64,000 nucleotides of DNA from Candidatus Saccharibacteria bacterium UBA1944 (GTDB taxonomy: Bacteria > Patescibacteriota > Saccharimonadia > Saccharimonadales > Saccharimonadaceae), in contig DDEW01000008.1 of assembly GCA_002336935.1 (NCBI GenBank), forward strand, positions 37,776-101,775. The letters run 5' to 3'. The notes beneath the pieces are model-generated. The model saw nothing but the letters and a program-made list of their open reading frames with translations. It made no database searches and had not been told where the DNA came from. Position 1 is the first letter of the stretch. The number at the start of each line of letters is the position of its first letter. Shown piece by piece: positions 15,317 through 24,586 of this stretch. The translations under genes and the position numbers were made by a program.

Positions 15317-15895
15317 GTGGCTCGCACCTCCACCCAGCCGCAAGCGGCCAAGCAGTTCCCGACGCGCAGGCGTCACCTGGAGCTCAGGCGCCGCGACAAG
15401 ACCGTGAAGTTCCGCGCCGCGTTCCACGACGGCTGGAACGACGCGCGTCACGCGCTCATCGAGCGCACCGCCGGCTGGGACATCCTCGACGAGCCGCTGG
15501 CCGACGACTTCGACACCCTCGACCTGTTCGAGATCGACGACTTCGACTTCGGCCGCACGTTCGACATCGACCCGATGGTCCTGCCCTGCGGGTGCACCGG
15601 CGTCTGCGAGTTCGACGGGCTCTACCCCGACGACGAGCCGCTGGCCGACTGGGAGCTCGCGCTCCTGAACGGCACGTTCGACGACTACGACCTCAACGAC
15701 GAGGGCGAGCCGCTGGACGAGTTCGGCGACGACTTCGACGCCCCCGAGGACGACGTGGTGACCTACTACGACGGCTACGCCAAGATCGGCGGCGCCTACG
15801 TGGTGGACACCGGTGCCGGCTTCGGCCTGGACGCCGTGTTCGGCGAGGGTTACCTGAGCGGCAACTGCGGATTCAGCGTCCGCACCCGCCCCTAG
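15317..15895 (+). CDS. GC-rich orphan gene for a strongly acidic protein
   Basis: A 192-residue protein of no recognised family. The first 35 residues are basic (Arg-rich), and the rest is dominated by Asp and Glu with repeated DEPLAD/DDEPLAD and DDFD units. A CGCTGVC cysteine cluster sits near residue 93. Codon use is markedly GC-rich: I count 41 G/C in the 60 bases 15541-15600, against 27 in 14221-14280 of rplJ. GTG start with AGAAGGAG 6 nt upstream, perfect consensus promoter, long hairpin terminator. It looks like a recently acquired, strongly expressed gene, perhaps of actinobacterial or phage origin. Confidence 0.65.
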   Translation: MARTSTQPQAAKQFPTRRRHLELRRRDKTVKFRAAFHDGWNDARHALIERTAGWDILDEPLADDFDTLDLFEIDDFDFGRTFDIDPMVLPCGCTGVCEFDGLYPDDEPLADWELALLNGTFDDYDLNDEGEPLDEFGDDFDAPEDDVVTYYDGYAKIGGAYVVDTGAGFGLDAVFGEGYLSGNCGFSVRTRP

Positions 15896-15912
15896 GCCAT
15901 TATGGCCTACTT

Positions 15913-15957
15913 GGCCCGAGCTTCTCATCCCCACCAGGGGGGTGAAAAGCTCGGGCC
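15913..15957 (+). terminator. Long hairpin terminator after the acidic-protein gene
   Basis: GGCCCGAGCTT pairs with AAGCTCGGGCC (11 bp), extended inside by TCAtCCCC/GGGGTGA. The T-tract is weak. Confidence 0.7.
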
Positions 15958-15980
15958 TTCATCATAGCTTACCGTGGTGT

Positions 15981-17822
15981 TTATTCACTACGGTGTTTTT
16001 GTATCATACGAGGGCTGAGTCGGGCAGAGGTATCGTGACGTAACTTGCGCGGGGACTTACCTTGCTGCCGAGCAAGTGCATCAACAATTGCAGCACGAAT
16101 ACCTTGGGCTGTTTGATGGGGGTTATCGTCATCGTGAACAATCGTATCAACGAGTCCCTGGGACTGCAAATCAGCAGCAGACGCCCGAACTGTTTCGAGT
16201 GTCATTGCAACCTGCTCGTCAGTAGGGTGCGCAACGTTATAGAGAATTGACGCCATCGAACTTGGTTCGCTCACAAAGCCCAGGGCGCTATCAAGCATAA
16301 TGGTTTCGCGTCCAAACGGTGTTGTAGCCAAACCACCACCACTGCCCATGGCGCCAGTAATTACCGAAATAGTGGGGTAGGGGTGCGACCCAGCAGTTTT
16401 AATGGATTCAGCGATTGCCCTTGATTGGCCGCGACGTTCGGCTTCCATTGTCGGCAGAGCACCAAGGGTATCAGTCAGGAATACGAGCGGTAGTTGCCAG
16501 CGCTCCGCCGCTTTCATCATACGCACCGCGTACTCAAAATCTGCTGGCCCCGGATTGGCCGCCTGCTTACCGACGTAATTTCCTGATGAGTTTTTATACG
16601 AAGGTTGGTTGCCAATCACCATAAATGATTGCTCGCCAATTGACGCCACCGATGCAATAATTCCTGGGTAACGCTTCGTACCCTCAAACTGCACTGCGTT
16701 GTAAATCGGCGTGGCCGAGTCAAAGCTATGTTGCATAATGAATTCGCTGTCAATGCGCCCTGACGAAGCGGCAATTTCACGGTAGCGCGCCATCAGCTGC
16801 TCGCGTTCGGTCATAGTAGGTGTATCACGGCGATCGCGCGGAATGAGCACAGTGCGCGAGTGTTGTTGGCGGGCCCACTGCGAGGCATAAAAGCCATTCT
16901 CGCCAAACGACAAGGGGCGATGGGCGACCTGTGTATCAACCGCCAGCTGCCGATGCCAGGCAGGAATAGGTTTTGCGCTGTGCGATTCACGGACTCGCCG
17001 TAGCGATGAGCCCAAAAAGTCGAGCAGCTCTGGCACGTCTTTCACAACGACATCGATATTTCGGTCAAGCAAGTTCGCCTCGGCGCTTTGAGCGCCTTTA
17101 GCGACAGGTTTACCTTCAAATGTTTCAATCACACGACTACCAGCAAATCCATAATTGGTACCTTCAAGCGCAACAACCATATCTGCCACCGGTACCGCAC
17201 TCGCCGACATACCACCCCACACTTGACCGGCAAGTACAGAAATGTAGGGGTGGTTTGCATTGTGCTGATACTTACTCGCCGCTACTGCCATGCGCTGCAT
17301 TTGCACCAGCCCAAGAACATTTTCGTGCTGGCGCACACCAGACGACGCACCAAAACTAACGAAAGGCACCTTTTCACGCTCCGCTAGCTCAGCAGCCCGC
17401 ACAAATTTTTCGCCAGCAACTTCGCCAAGCGAACCGGCAAAGTAATCCCAGTCAAGCAAGTACACAACGGCACGCTCACCAAGAATACGCGCCATGCCAA
17501 AGCGAGCCGATTCGTGCTTACCGCTTCGTTCTGCTCTGGTCAATTTATCGCGATAGCTTTCGACGCGTCCATCGACTACCCGACGAAGTCCAACGAGATC
17601 ACTCACGATTTTTAACCGACTGTGCCGTTCATCAAACGCAATTTCATTAGTAAACTCATGCATGGAAACCATGGGGTCAAGCGCAGGTCGCTCAGCAAAA
17701 AGATCGGTAATCACTGGTAGTGGAGGTGTTGGCCGCAGGTCAATTACTTCAGGCGTTATAGACGCCTCACCATAATAGATTTCTTCTTCGTCATCGGGGG
17801 TAAATTCACGATTTTTTGTCAT
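15981..17822 (-). CDS. Fused acetyl-CoA-type carboxyltransferase (AccD-AccA-like)
   Basis: A 613-residue protein with two crotonase-fold halves. Residues about 70-310 resemble the beta subunit (VSFGASSGVRQHENVLGLVQM, then AGQVWGGMSASAV). Residues about 350-590 resemble the alpha subunit (GNQPSYKNSSG, FLTDTLGALPTMEAERRGQS, TGAMGSGGGLATTPF). It would transfer carboxyl from carboxybiotin to an acyl-CoA. The four-cysteine zinc ribbon of bacterial AccD is absent: the first 60 residues contain no cysteine. ATG 17822 is chosen because TATATT lies just upstream. Biotin carboxylase and BCCP are not in the window. Confidence 0.8.
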   Translation of the reverse strand: MTKNREFTPDDEEEIYYGEASITPEVIDLRPTPPLPVITDLFAERPALDPMVSMHEFTNEIAFDERHSRLKIVSDLVGLRRVVDGRVESYRDKLTRAERSGKHESARFGMARILGERAVVYLLDWDYFAGSLGEVAGEKFVRAAELAEREKVPFVSFGASSGVRQHENVLGLVQMQRMAVAASKYQHNANHPYISVLAGQVWGGMSASAVPVADMVVALEGTNYGFAGSRVIETFEGKPVAKGAQSAEANLLDRNIDVVVKDVPELLDFLGSSLRRVRESHSAKPIPAWHRQLAVDTQVAHRPLSFGENGFYASQWARQQHSRTVLIPRDRRDTPTMTEREQLMARYREIAASSGRIDSEFIMQHSFDSATPIYNAVQFEGTKRYPGIIASVASIGEQSFMVIGNQPSYKNSSGNYVGKQAANPGPADFEYAVRMMKAAERWQLPLVFLTDTLGALPTMEAERRGQSRAIAESIKTAGSHPYPTISVITGAMGSGGGLATTPFGRETIMLDSALGFVSEPSSMASILYNVAHPTDEQVAMTLETVRASAADLQSQGLVDTIVHDDDNPHQTAQGIRAAIVDALARQQGKSPRKLRHDTSARLSPRMIQKHRSE

Positions 17823-17975
17823 AGTCTTCAAAATATAGCATGTGCATTCATCGCTGCATAGCGCACTACCTACGGCTGGCAATTTGCACTACTCCAGCGA
17901 ATTATTATCTTGCTTGGGTATTTTTGACAACGATTTTGCTCGTACCTCTCAGTACCTTGTGGAAAATTTTTGGGG

Positions 17976-18006
17976 TTGACTTTTGGGTCCCTGAGCGGTA
18001 TATAAT
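17976..18006 (+). promoter_or_regulatory. Promoter of the 18051 gene
   Basis: TTGACT (17976-17981) is 17 bp from TATATA (17999-18004) and 19 bp from TATAAT (18001-18006). The leader is about 40 nt. Confidence 0.6.
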
Positions 18007-18050
18007 GAAGGTAATACTACGAAAAACAGACAAAGATTGCGAGAATAACC

Positions 18051-18566
18051 ATGTCTGAATTACCAGAAAAACAAGTCAAGCGACTGAAATCGCTGATTCA
18101 GGAGGCGGAGACTAACCTCGCTGCGGCTAAAGAGCTGCTTATTAGTATCATCGGTGACGATGGAAGTGTAGTGACACCAACAAATAGCCGAGAAGAAGTG
18201 AGCGGTAAAGTTATCGAGGGCGTTTTTGACGGTCAAGTTATGATAGGCCCCGACGGCAAAAGCTATCCGGTGCCCGCCAATTATGCTAGCAAAAGCAAAT
18301 TGGTAGAAGGTGACATTTTAAAACTCACCATTGCCGATGACGGCGGTTTTATTTACAAGCAAATTGGCCCCATCGCACGTAAGCAGGTGATTGGTACTCT
18401 TGTACAGCATGACGGCGCCTATTATGTTGAAGCGAGCGGCCGCGAGTACCGCATACTACTTGCTAGTGTGACTTACTTCCGCATCAACATCGGCGACCAA
18501 GTCACTATCATCGTCCCAGAAGACAACCCAGATGCAACCTGGGCTGCCGTTGAAGCTGCGTTATAG
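18051..18566 (+). CDS. Hypothetical cytoplasmic protein, coiled N-terminus plus beta domains
   Basis: A 171-residue protein that I cannot assign. Residues 1-40 form a charged amphipathic helix (KQVKRLKSLIQEAETNLAAAKELL). Residues about 50-105 (SGKVIEGVFDGQVMIGPDG ... EGDILKLTIADDG) and 110-165 (KQVIGTLVQHDGAYYVEASG ... IGDQVTIIVPED) look like two small beta barrels of related shape, possibly OB/TRAM-like. Ribosome or RNA association is a guess. It has its own promoter and a hairpin after it. Confidence 0.6.
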   Translation: MSELPEKQVKRLKSLIQEAETNLAAAKELLISIIGDDGSVVTPTNSREEVSGKVIEGVFDGQVMIGPDGKSYPVPANYASKSKLVEGDILKLTIADDGGFIYKQIGPIARKQVIGTLVQHDGAYYVEASGREYRILLASVTYFRINIGDQVTIIVPEDNPDATWAAVEAAL

Positions 18567-18593
18567 AGCATCGCAAAACAAATAAAAGGTTGC

Positions 18594-18621
18594 GTACCGC
18601 CCTTATCTCAATGGGCGGTAC
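18594..18621 (+). terminator. Hairpin after the 18051 gene
   Basis: GTACCGCCC pairs with GGGCGGTAC (9 bp, 10-nt loop). The T-tract is poor. Confidence 0.55.
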
Positions 18622-18700
18622 TATGTATTGTAAAAACAACTTTGGTCCTATCCCTTCGTAAGCAGTATACTGTTAATAATAAACGAGCACGGGAGCAATA

Positions 18701-19321
18701 ATGGCAAAACTTAACTTCTACTATGGTGCAATGAACTGTGGCAAAAGCGATACTATGATTAGCACTGCCTATAATTACACCGAAAACGGCTTGACCGTTG
18801 TTACCATGATGCCGGAACTTTCTATGCGAAAAGCGGGCTATACCACCAGCCGTGCCGGCAAGGAATGGCCTATCGATATTGCAACGCGTCTTGCCAACGA
18901 AGACTCGCCTGAAACGGACATTTACGCAGCTTACCACCAATTTATTGGCAACCATGCCGTACACTGCGTGCTCGTCGATGAGGCTAACTTTATGAGTGCT
19001 GGCCAAATTGAAGCGCTCGAGCAAATTGCTAAGGTCGATAACACATCGGTAATTGCCTACGGTATTCGTACCAATATTCAACGCCAACTGTTCGAGGGCA
19101 CAAAACGGCTATTTGAGCTAGCTGACCGCGTGGAAAAAATGGTTACCATGTGCACGTGCGGCGACCAAGCGGAATTTAACGGACGATTTGTTGACGGCAC
19201 ATTTCACGTTGGCGAGCCCATTGTATGGATAGATAATGACCCGACGCGCGTTCGTTACCAAAGCCTATGTGGCAACTGCTACCGCGAGCAAAGCCAACAA
19301 CCAGGTGCAATTAACGCGTAA
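18701..19321 (+). CDS. tdk: Thymidine kinase (type II)
   Basis: Tdk salvages thymidine to dTMP. The P-loop is GAMNCGKS at residues 9-16. VLVDEANFMS is the Walker B segment, and the lasso/zinc domain retains CTCG and CGNC. Length is 206 residues. A CGGGAG site precedes the ATG and a TATACT box lies about 30 nt upstream. With thyA and tmk it gives both de novo and salvage routes to dTTP, consistent with a cell depending partly on imported nucleosides. Confidence 0.93.
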   Translation: MAKLNFYYGAMNCGKSDTMISTAYNYTENGLTVVTMMPELSMRKAGYTTSRAGKEWPIDIATRLANEDSPETDIYAAYHQFIGNHAVHCVLVDEANFMSAGQIEALEQIAKVDNTSVIAYGIRTNIQRQLFEGTKRLFELADRVEKMVTMCTCGDQAEFNGRFVDGTFHVGEPIVWIDNDPTRVRYQSLCGNCYREQSQQPGAINA

Positions 19322-19372
19322 TGGCTGAAACCACAACACTATGCCAGGCGCAAATGCCGTACAATAGAAGCA

Positions 19373-20734
19373 ATGGGGAAGGCGTTATACCGCAAGTATC
19401 GTAGCAAGTCGCTCGACGAAATCGTCGGGCAGTCTCACATTACAACCATTTTAGGGCGGGCTATTGCCGCTGGCAAGATTGCCCACGCCTACCTACTAAC
19501 AGGTCCACGCGGTGTCGGTAAAACCAGCATTGCTCGCATATTAGCCCACGAAATTAATGGCTTACCCTACAGTGAAGAATCTCCTCATCTTGACATCATC
19601 GAGATTGACGCTGCGAGTAACAATGGTGTTGAGGACATTCGAGACCTGCGCGACAAAGTACAAATTGCACCAGTGTCTGCCAACAAAAAAATCTACATCA
19701 TCGATGAAGTGCACATGCTGAGTAAACCGGCTTTTAACGCGTTACTAAAAACACTCGAGGAGCCACCCGAACACGTTGTATTCATTCTAGCAACCACCGA
19801 TGTAGAAAAGTTACCCGCTACCATCATTAGTCGTGTGCAGCGATTTAATTTCCGCAGCATTAGCGAAGCCGATGCCGCCGAGCACCTTCGCACCATCGCT
19901 GACGCTGAAAGCATTGCCATTAATGACGACGCGCTGACGCTGATTGCTCGACAGGGTAGTGGTAGTTTTCGCGACAGCATAGGGCTGCTCGATCAGCTAT
20001 CGAGCCTAAATGATGGACCAATTACGCGCGATATGATTGAGGGCGTGCTAGGACTAGCGGACGCTGATACTGTTGCACGGCTTGTCGACGCCTACGAAGC
20101 GCAAGATTTGCCCAAAATAGTGCAGCTCGTCAATGACAGTGAGGCGCGCGGTACTCCTGCTGTCGTACTTGCCGAGCAATTAATTCGTACGATTCGTGAA
20201 CAAATTGTCGATAAACCGCATTTGCTGCCACTGCTCGATAAATTGCTTGATATTGCACGCAGCACCTGGCCGCACGTCAAATTGCTCACAGCACTCAGTG
20301 CCGATTTTAGCGTCACTCCACCCGTAACCAGAGCCAAAGCCAACCAAGTTGCGCCAGCAGCCGCGCCAGCGCCTCAGCCGCAACAAGTACCCACGAAGAA
20401 ACACGCTCAGGCTATCAAAAAAACAAATAAACCAACGACTGAATTCCCATGGCACGACTTTTTAACCACTATTAAAGAACACTCTATTGGTACCTACACC
20501 TTGCTGTCAAAATGCAGCTACGACTACTCTGGTGATATGCTGACCGTATATGCTGGCAAAGTGTTTACCAAAAACCGCCTTCAAAAGGCACAGCCAGAAA
20601 TTCAGGAAGCACTCCAGACAGTAGGAGTAGCTAGTGCTGAGTTACAGATTCTGGCTGAGTCTAAACCTGCTAGTGATAGTCAAACCGCAGCTGTTCTTGA
20701 TATCATGGGTGGAGGAGAAGAGGTAGTTCTGTAA
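19373..20734 (+). CDS. dnaX: DNA polymerase III gamma/tau subunit, short form without the zinc module
   Basis: DnaX is the motor subunit of the clamp loader. Residues 1-220 hold the AAA+ core: GPRGVGKTS (Walker A), IDEVHMLS (Walker B), the sensor 1 region ATTDVEKLP and SRVQRFNFR. The Cys4 zinc module normally inserted after Walker A is missing; HEINGLPYSEESPHLD spans that point. A collar domain and a Pro/Ala-rich linker (about residues 320-360) lead to a short C-terminal domain, 453 residues in all. TACAAT ends 7 nt before the ATG, so it is leaderless. It overlaps dnaB by 1 nt. Confidence 0.94.
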   Translation: MGKALYRKYRSKSLDEIVGQSHITTILGRAIAAGKIAHAYLLTGPRGVGKTSIARILAHEINGLPYSEESPHLDIIEIDAASNNGVEDIRDLRDKVQIAPVSANKKIYIIDEVHMLSKPAFNALLKTLEEPPEHVVFILATTDVEKLPATIISRVQRFNFRSISEADAAEHLRTIADAESIAINDDALTLIARQGSGSFRDSIGLLDQLSSLNDGPITRDMIEGVLGLADADTVARLVDAYEAQDLPKIVQLVNDSEARGTPAVVLAEQLIRTIREQIVDKPHLLPLLDKLLDIARSTWPHVKLLTALSADFSVTPPVTRAKANQVAPAAAPAPQPQQVPTKKHAQAIKKTNKPTTEFPWHDFLTTIKEHSIGTYTLLSKCSYDYSGDMLTVYAGKVFTKNRLQKAQPEIQEALQTVGVASAELQILAESKPASDSQTAAVLDIMGGGEEVVL

Positions 20735-22086
20735 TGGCCGAAAAGAAGCAAGTTCCCGCTGGAAAAGTCCCCCCGCAGTCGCTCGATGCCGAGATGAGTC
20801 TTTTGGGCGCTGTGCTGATTGACGAAGAAGTGCTTGCCGATGCAAGCGAACTGGTGAATGCCAAGGATTTTTACGATAAGCGGCACCAGCTGATATTTGC
20901 CGCCATGATGCGACTATATGAACGGCATAAACCCGTTGACTTGTTAACCCTTACGGAAGAGTTGAAGAAAAAAGACGATTTAGAAACTGTTGGGGGAAGC
21001 GCGTACTTAACCGAGCTTACTAACTATGTGCCAACTGCGGCTCATGCCAGGGCCTACGCCGAGCTTGTGCAGCAAAAAGCAGTACGCCGCCGCTTAATTA
21101 AAGCGAGTGCCGAAATCAGCGAAATGGGTTTTGACGAGGAAACTACCACACAGGAGCTGCTGGAAAAGGCAGAGGCCGAATTATTTAGCGTGTCTGACCA
21201 ATCACTCAAACAAGATCTCATCAGCATTGAGAGTATTTTAACCGAAAGCTTTGATCGTATTGAGGAGCTACATCGCAATAAGGGCGCGCTCCGGGGCATT
21301 CGCACGGGTTACCGTGACCTTGATAATATGACTGCTGGGCTGCAGCGCAGCGACCTGATTATCCTTGCTGCTCGACCCGCGATGGGTAAAACGACTCTTG
21401 TCACGAACCTCGCCTACAATGTTGCGACCATTGCCAAGCTACCCGTCCTGTTCTTCAGTCTCGAAATGAGCAAAGAGCAACTAATTGACCGCATGCTCGC
21501 CGATGCCAGCGGAGTGGACAGTTGGAATATCCGTACTGGTAATTTGAGCGACGAAGACTTTAGCAAAATTAGCGAAGCGATGGGCGAAATGGCAGAGGCG
21601 CCAATTTTCATCGACGATACCCCTGGCCTCAGTGTGCTTGAAATGCGAACCAAAGCTCGCCGCGCCGCGCATGACCAGCCCCTAGGGCTTATCATTGTAG
21701 ACTACCTGCAGCTTATGCAGGCCAGTGGCAACCACAATGGCAACCGTGTGCAAGAAGTGTCTGAGATTAGCCGTGGACTCAAGTTAATTGCCCGCGAGCT
21801 CAACGTACCGCTCATTGCTTTGAGCCAGCTGAGCCGGTCGGTTGAAAGCCGCACGCCGCCCATTCCGCAGCTCTCTGACCTCCGGGAATCAGGAAGTATC
21901 GAGCAAGATGCCGACATTGTTAGCTTCATTTATCGACCTGGCTACTATGAACCAGATAACCCAGACGTGCAAAATATTACCGACCTCATCATCGCTAAGC
22001 ACCGTAATGGACCAGTTGGCAAAGTGCAACTGTACTTCCACCCAGAGCGCCTACGCTTCATGAGCCTCGACAAGCGGCACGAATAG
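20734..22086 (+). CDS. dnaB: Replicative DNA helicase
   Basis: DnaB unwinds DNA at the fork. An N-terminal helical domain (PQSLDAEMSLLGAVLIDEE, residues 8-105) and a linker precede the RecA-like motor, with ARPAMGKTTL (Walker A), LFFSLEMSKEQ, IIVDYLQLM (Walker B) and SQLSRSVESR. Length of 450 residues is normal. Its ATG overlaps the dnaX stop (GTAATGG), so helicase and clamp loader are translationally coupled. Confidence 0.97.
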   Translation: MAEKKQVPAGKVPPQSLDAEMSLLGAVLIDEEVLADASELVNAKDFYDKRHQLIFAAMMRLYERHKPVDLLTLTEELKKKDDLETVGGSAYLTELTNYVPTAAHARAYAELVQQKAVRRRLIKASAEISEMGFDEETTTQELLEKAEAELFSVSDQSLKQDLISIESILTESFDRIEELHRNKGALRGIRTGYRDLDNMTAGLQRSDLIILAARPAMGKTTLVTNLAYNVATIAKLPVLFFSLEMSKEQLIDRMLADASGVDSWNIRTGNLSDEDFSKISEAMGEMAEAPIFIDDTPGLSVLEMRTKARRAAHDQPLGLIIVDYLQLMQASGNHNGNRVQEVSEISRGLKLIARELNVPLIALSQLSRSVESRTPPIPQLSDLRESGSIEQDADIVSFIYRPGYYEPDNPDVQNITDLIIAKHRNGPVGKVQLYFHPERLRFMSLDKRHE

Positions 22087-22110
22087 CATATGCTATAATA
22101 CTGCTAGACT

Positions 22111-23568
22111 ATGCCTAAGCATATAACAGATTATGTAATTTACCGATGGCGGTATATACTCGGCTATTTATTTGTGGGTATACTTGTTGCATTGGTTGTC
22201 ACCACCGCAAGCATCTACGTTCCCGGTGCACTGCGTGAAGGCGAAATAACCGCCAGCCTTAAAAGTGGAGCACTCTCTGTTGAATCCATTGAGCCGCAGA
22301 TGGTCATTGATTTGCCCTACCATATACTGCAGCGGTTTAGCTTTATGCTATTTGGTATTTCTACGTTGAGTATTAAGCTACCGTCAATCATTCTTGGACT
22401 TCTCACCGTACTCGGGGTATTCCTATTAGTACGTACTTGGTTTAGGCGTAACGTAGCCGTACTCACGACAATTGTTGCCGTTACATCAACACAGTTTCTA
22501 TTCCTTCTTCAGGACGGCACCCCAAACATTATGTTTAGTTTCCTCACGGTATGGCTGTTATTTGCCGCAACCTACGTTACCCGCAAAAAAACCTTTGGTA
22601 CTCTTTGGAAAGCACTCACTGGGGTGTTTATGGCAACAGCGCTGTATACGCCACTCGGTGTATACCTCGTCATCGCAGTGCTCACCACTACTTTTTTTCA
22701 TCCGCATATCCGTCATGTTATTCGCCGTTTTTCGCGACCAAGGCTATGGATTGGCGTAGCATTGGGTATTGTTTCAGTTATCCCACTTATTTATGCATCA
22801 ATCGTTGACTATACCGTTCCCCTCGCGCTGCTCGGCATCCCTACTGGCAACCTTGACATTAAGCATAACCTTGCCACACTATTCTTTGATTTATTTGGCT
22901 TCGCTTCTCTCTCGACAAATTATTTACTGCGTCCGGTTTATTCTCTTGGTCTGGTACTTTTGATTGCAGTTGGTCTTTATAAATTACTAACTTATAAATA
23001 TACGGCGCGGAGCTATATTACCCTTTCCTTGGGGCTCATTCTTATTCCACTTATCATCCTCAACCCTGAGCACGTGACGCATTTGTTCCCGCTCGCATGC
23101 TTAATGATTGCGCTGGGTCTCGCAACACTGATTACAAATTGGTACAAGCTCTTTCCGCGCAACCCGTATGCTCGTGTTGCGGGACTCATTCCACTTTCAA
23201 TCTTAGTACTTGGGGTCATTGTTTCTGGTGTACTGCGTTATATCAACAGCTATATTTACTCACCCGAGGTGCTGGCACACTATTCGAACGATCTTCGCCT
23301 GGTCCAGCGTAACATTGGTTTATATACCAAAGCAAAACAACCTGTCGTCCTCGTGACATCATCGCAGCAACTGCCTTTTTATGCCATGGTAGCGCACCAT
23401 GACAAGCGCTTTAGCGCTACCTCTCAACTACCGGCAACAGTCGCGCCCAACACAACGCTGATAGTAACTAACGCCGTATTTCATAAAACCAAATTCAACC
23501 ATACACCCACGCTTATTATTACAAATCGTTTTGCAGCAAATGCCGACCGGTTATACATCTACAAATAA
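22111..23568 (+). CDS. Membrane glycosyltransferase, ArnT/PMT (GT-C) type
   Basis: A 485-residue polytopic protein. One helix is followed by an extracytoplasmic loop carrying EGEITASLKSG, in the place of the catalytic acidic motif of GT-C enzymes. Then comes the family-typical PYHILQRFSFMLFG ... LSIKLPSIILGLLTVLGVF, which corresponds to the PMT_2/ArnT region. About ten further helices and a small C-terminal soluble domain follow. It likely moves sugar from a lipid carrier to protein or envelope glycan. An extended -10 (TGcTATAAT, 22094-22099) lies 11 nt before the ATG. Confidence 0.75.
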   Translation: MPKHITDYVIYRWRYILGYLFVGILVALVVTTASIYVPGALREGEITASLKSGALSVESIEPQMVIDLPYHILQRFSFMLFGISTLSIKLPSIILGLLTVLGVFLLVRTWFRRNVAVLTTIVAVTSTQFLFLLQDGTPNIMFSFLTVWLLFAATYVTRKKTFGTLWKALTGVFMATALYTPLGVYLVIAVLTTTFFHPHIRHVIRRFSRPRLWIGVALGIVSVIPLIYASIVDYTVPLALLGIPTGNLDIKHNLATLFFDLFGFASLSTNYLLRPVYSLGLVLLIAVGLYKLLTYKYTARSYITLSLGLILIPLIILNPEHVTHLFPLACLMIALGLATLITNWYKLFPRNPYARVAGLIPLSILVLGVIVSGVLRYINSYIYSPEVLAHYSNDLRLVQRNIGLYTKAKQPVVLVTSSQQLPFYAMVAHHDKRFSATSQLPATVAPNTTLIVTNAVFHKTKFNHTPTLIITNRFAANADRLYIYK

Positions 23569-23621
23569 CACCGTATATGCGGTATAATGGTCACTAGTAA
23601 GAACACGGAGGATGATAGAAT

Positions 23622-23912
23622 ATGGCACTCGACCAAATGAAGATGCTGAATGAGTTACGTAAGGCGCAAAAAGCGCTCGCAAATGAAATTGTTGAAGTAG
23701 AAGCAGGCGATGGTGCAGTTGTCGTGCAAATAACTGGTGAGCTAAAAGTAAAAAGTATCAAGATTGATCCCGAGTACGTAGATCTTGAAGACATTCATGA
23801 ACTCGAGCACTGGCTTGAAATCGCCATCCGCGACGGCATGGCGAAAGCTCAGGAGATTGCAGCAGAGAAGATGAAGCCTCTCATGGGCGGCTTAGGGAAT
23901 CTTGGCTTCTAA
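23622..23912 (+). CDS. ybaB: YbaB/EbfC nucleoid-associated protein
   Basis: A 96-residue dimeric DNA-binding protein. The helix-beta-helix pattern (LNELRKAQKALANEI, VVVQITGELKVKSIKIDP, AIRDGMAKAQEIAAEKMK) and the Gly-rich tail are family-typical. It precedes recR by 24 nt, the usual bacterial order. The start has a GGAGG site and TATAAT about 30 nt upstream. Confidence 0.9.
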   Translation: MALDQMKMLNELRKAQKALANEIVEVEAGDGAVVVQITGELKVKSIKIDPEYVDLEDIHELEHWLEIAIRDGMAKAQEIAAEKMKPLMGGLGNLGF

Positions 23913-23936
23913 TAAGCCAATTATGCGATAGGGGAT

Positions 23937-24551
23937 ATGAGCCAATTATTGCCCAAGGCACTCACACGTGTCATTGACGAGCTCGGCAGGCTTCCGGGCG
24001 TCGGAGCGCGCACAGCCGAGCGTTATGCGTACTATTTACTGCGAACTGAAGAACGTACCGCAAGCGAGCTTGCTCAAGCAATTGCCGCCTTACATAGTGG
24101 GGTAAAAACCTGCCCAATAACATTCGCGCTCATTGACCCAGATGAAGACGTATCGCCACTCTACTCGGCGAAAGATCGTAACCAAAAACTCATCGCGGTT
24201 GTTGAGGAGCCGCTTGACATCGTCGCACTTGAGCGAACAGGGCAATACAAAGGAACGTACCATGTACTAGGTGGCGCGATTAGCCCGATTGATGGCATCG
24301 GTCCCGAACAGCTCCATATCCCGCAACTGCTTCAGCGCTTACGTGACGACGAAGTAGAGGAAGTAATCATTGCAACTAACGCGAGTGTCGAAGGCGAGTC
24401 GACAGCACTTTTTATACAACGACAAATCAAAGAAGCACATATTGATACAAAACTGAGCAGGCTCGCTCGCGGCATTCCAGTTGGTGTTGATTTAGAATAC
24501 GCCGATCAAATCACACTAACCCACGCCCTTGAAGGCAGGCGAGCGCTGTAG
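23937..24551 (+). CDS. recR: Recombination protein RecR with a reduced zinc finger
   Basis: RecR acts with RecO/RecF to load RecA at gaps. The N-terminal HhH (RLPGVGARTAERYAYYLL) and the Toprim domain (LIAVVEEPLDIVALERTG, HVLGGAISPIDGIGP, ATNASVEGESTA) are well conserved over 204 residues. The four-cysteine zinc finger between them keeps only one Cys (VKTCPITFAL); the positions of the others hold Asp, Pro, Ser and similar residues. It probably folds without zinc. Confidence 0.93.
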   Translation: MSQLLPKALTRVIDELGRLPGVGARTAERYAYYLLRTEERTASELAQAIAALHSGVKTCPITFALIDPDEDVSPLYSAKDRNQKLIAVVEEPLDIVALERTGQYKGTYHVLGGAISPIDGIGPEQLHIPQLLQRLRDDEVEEVIIATNASVEGESTALFIQRQIKEAHIDTKLSRLARGIPVGVDLEYADQITLTHALEGRRAL

Positions 24552-24586
24552 CCAGCTGATTCACTCCCTGTGCTATACTGTAAATA

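Noticed and set aside
15895..15910. GGCC-N5-GGCC palindrome after the acidic-protein gene
   Set aside because: It matches a rare restriction-site pattern used in cloning, but there is no other vector-like sequence, so it is probably chance.
15592..15945. Long overlapping frames on both strands of the acidic-protein gene (Arg-rich or Val/Glu-rich)
   Set aside because: They are the expected shadow frames of a GC-rich gene; only the GTG frame at 15317 has a ribosome site and a sensible composition.
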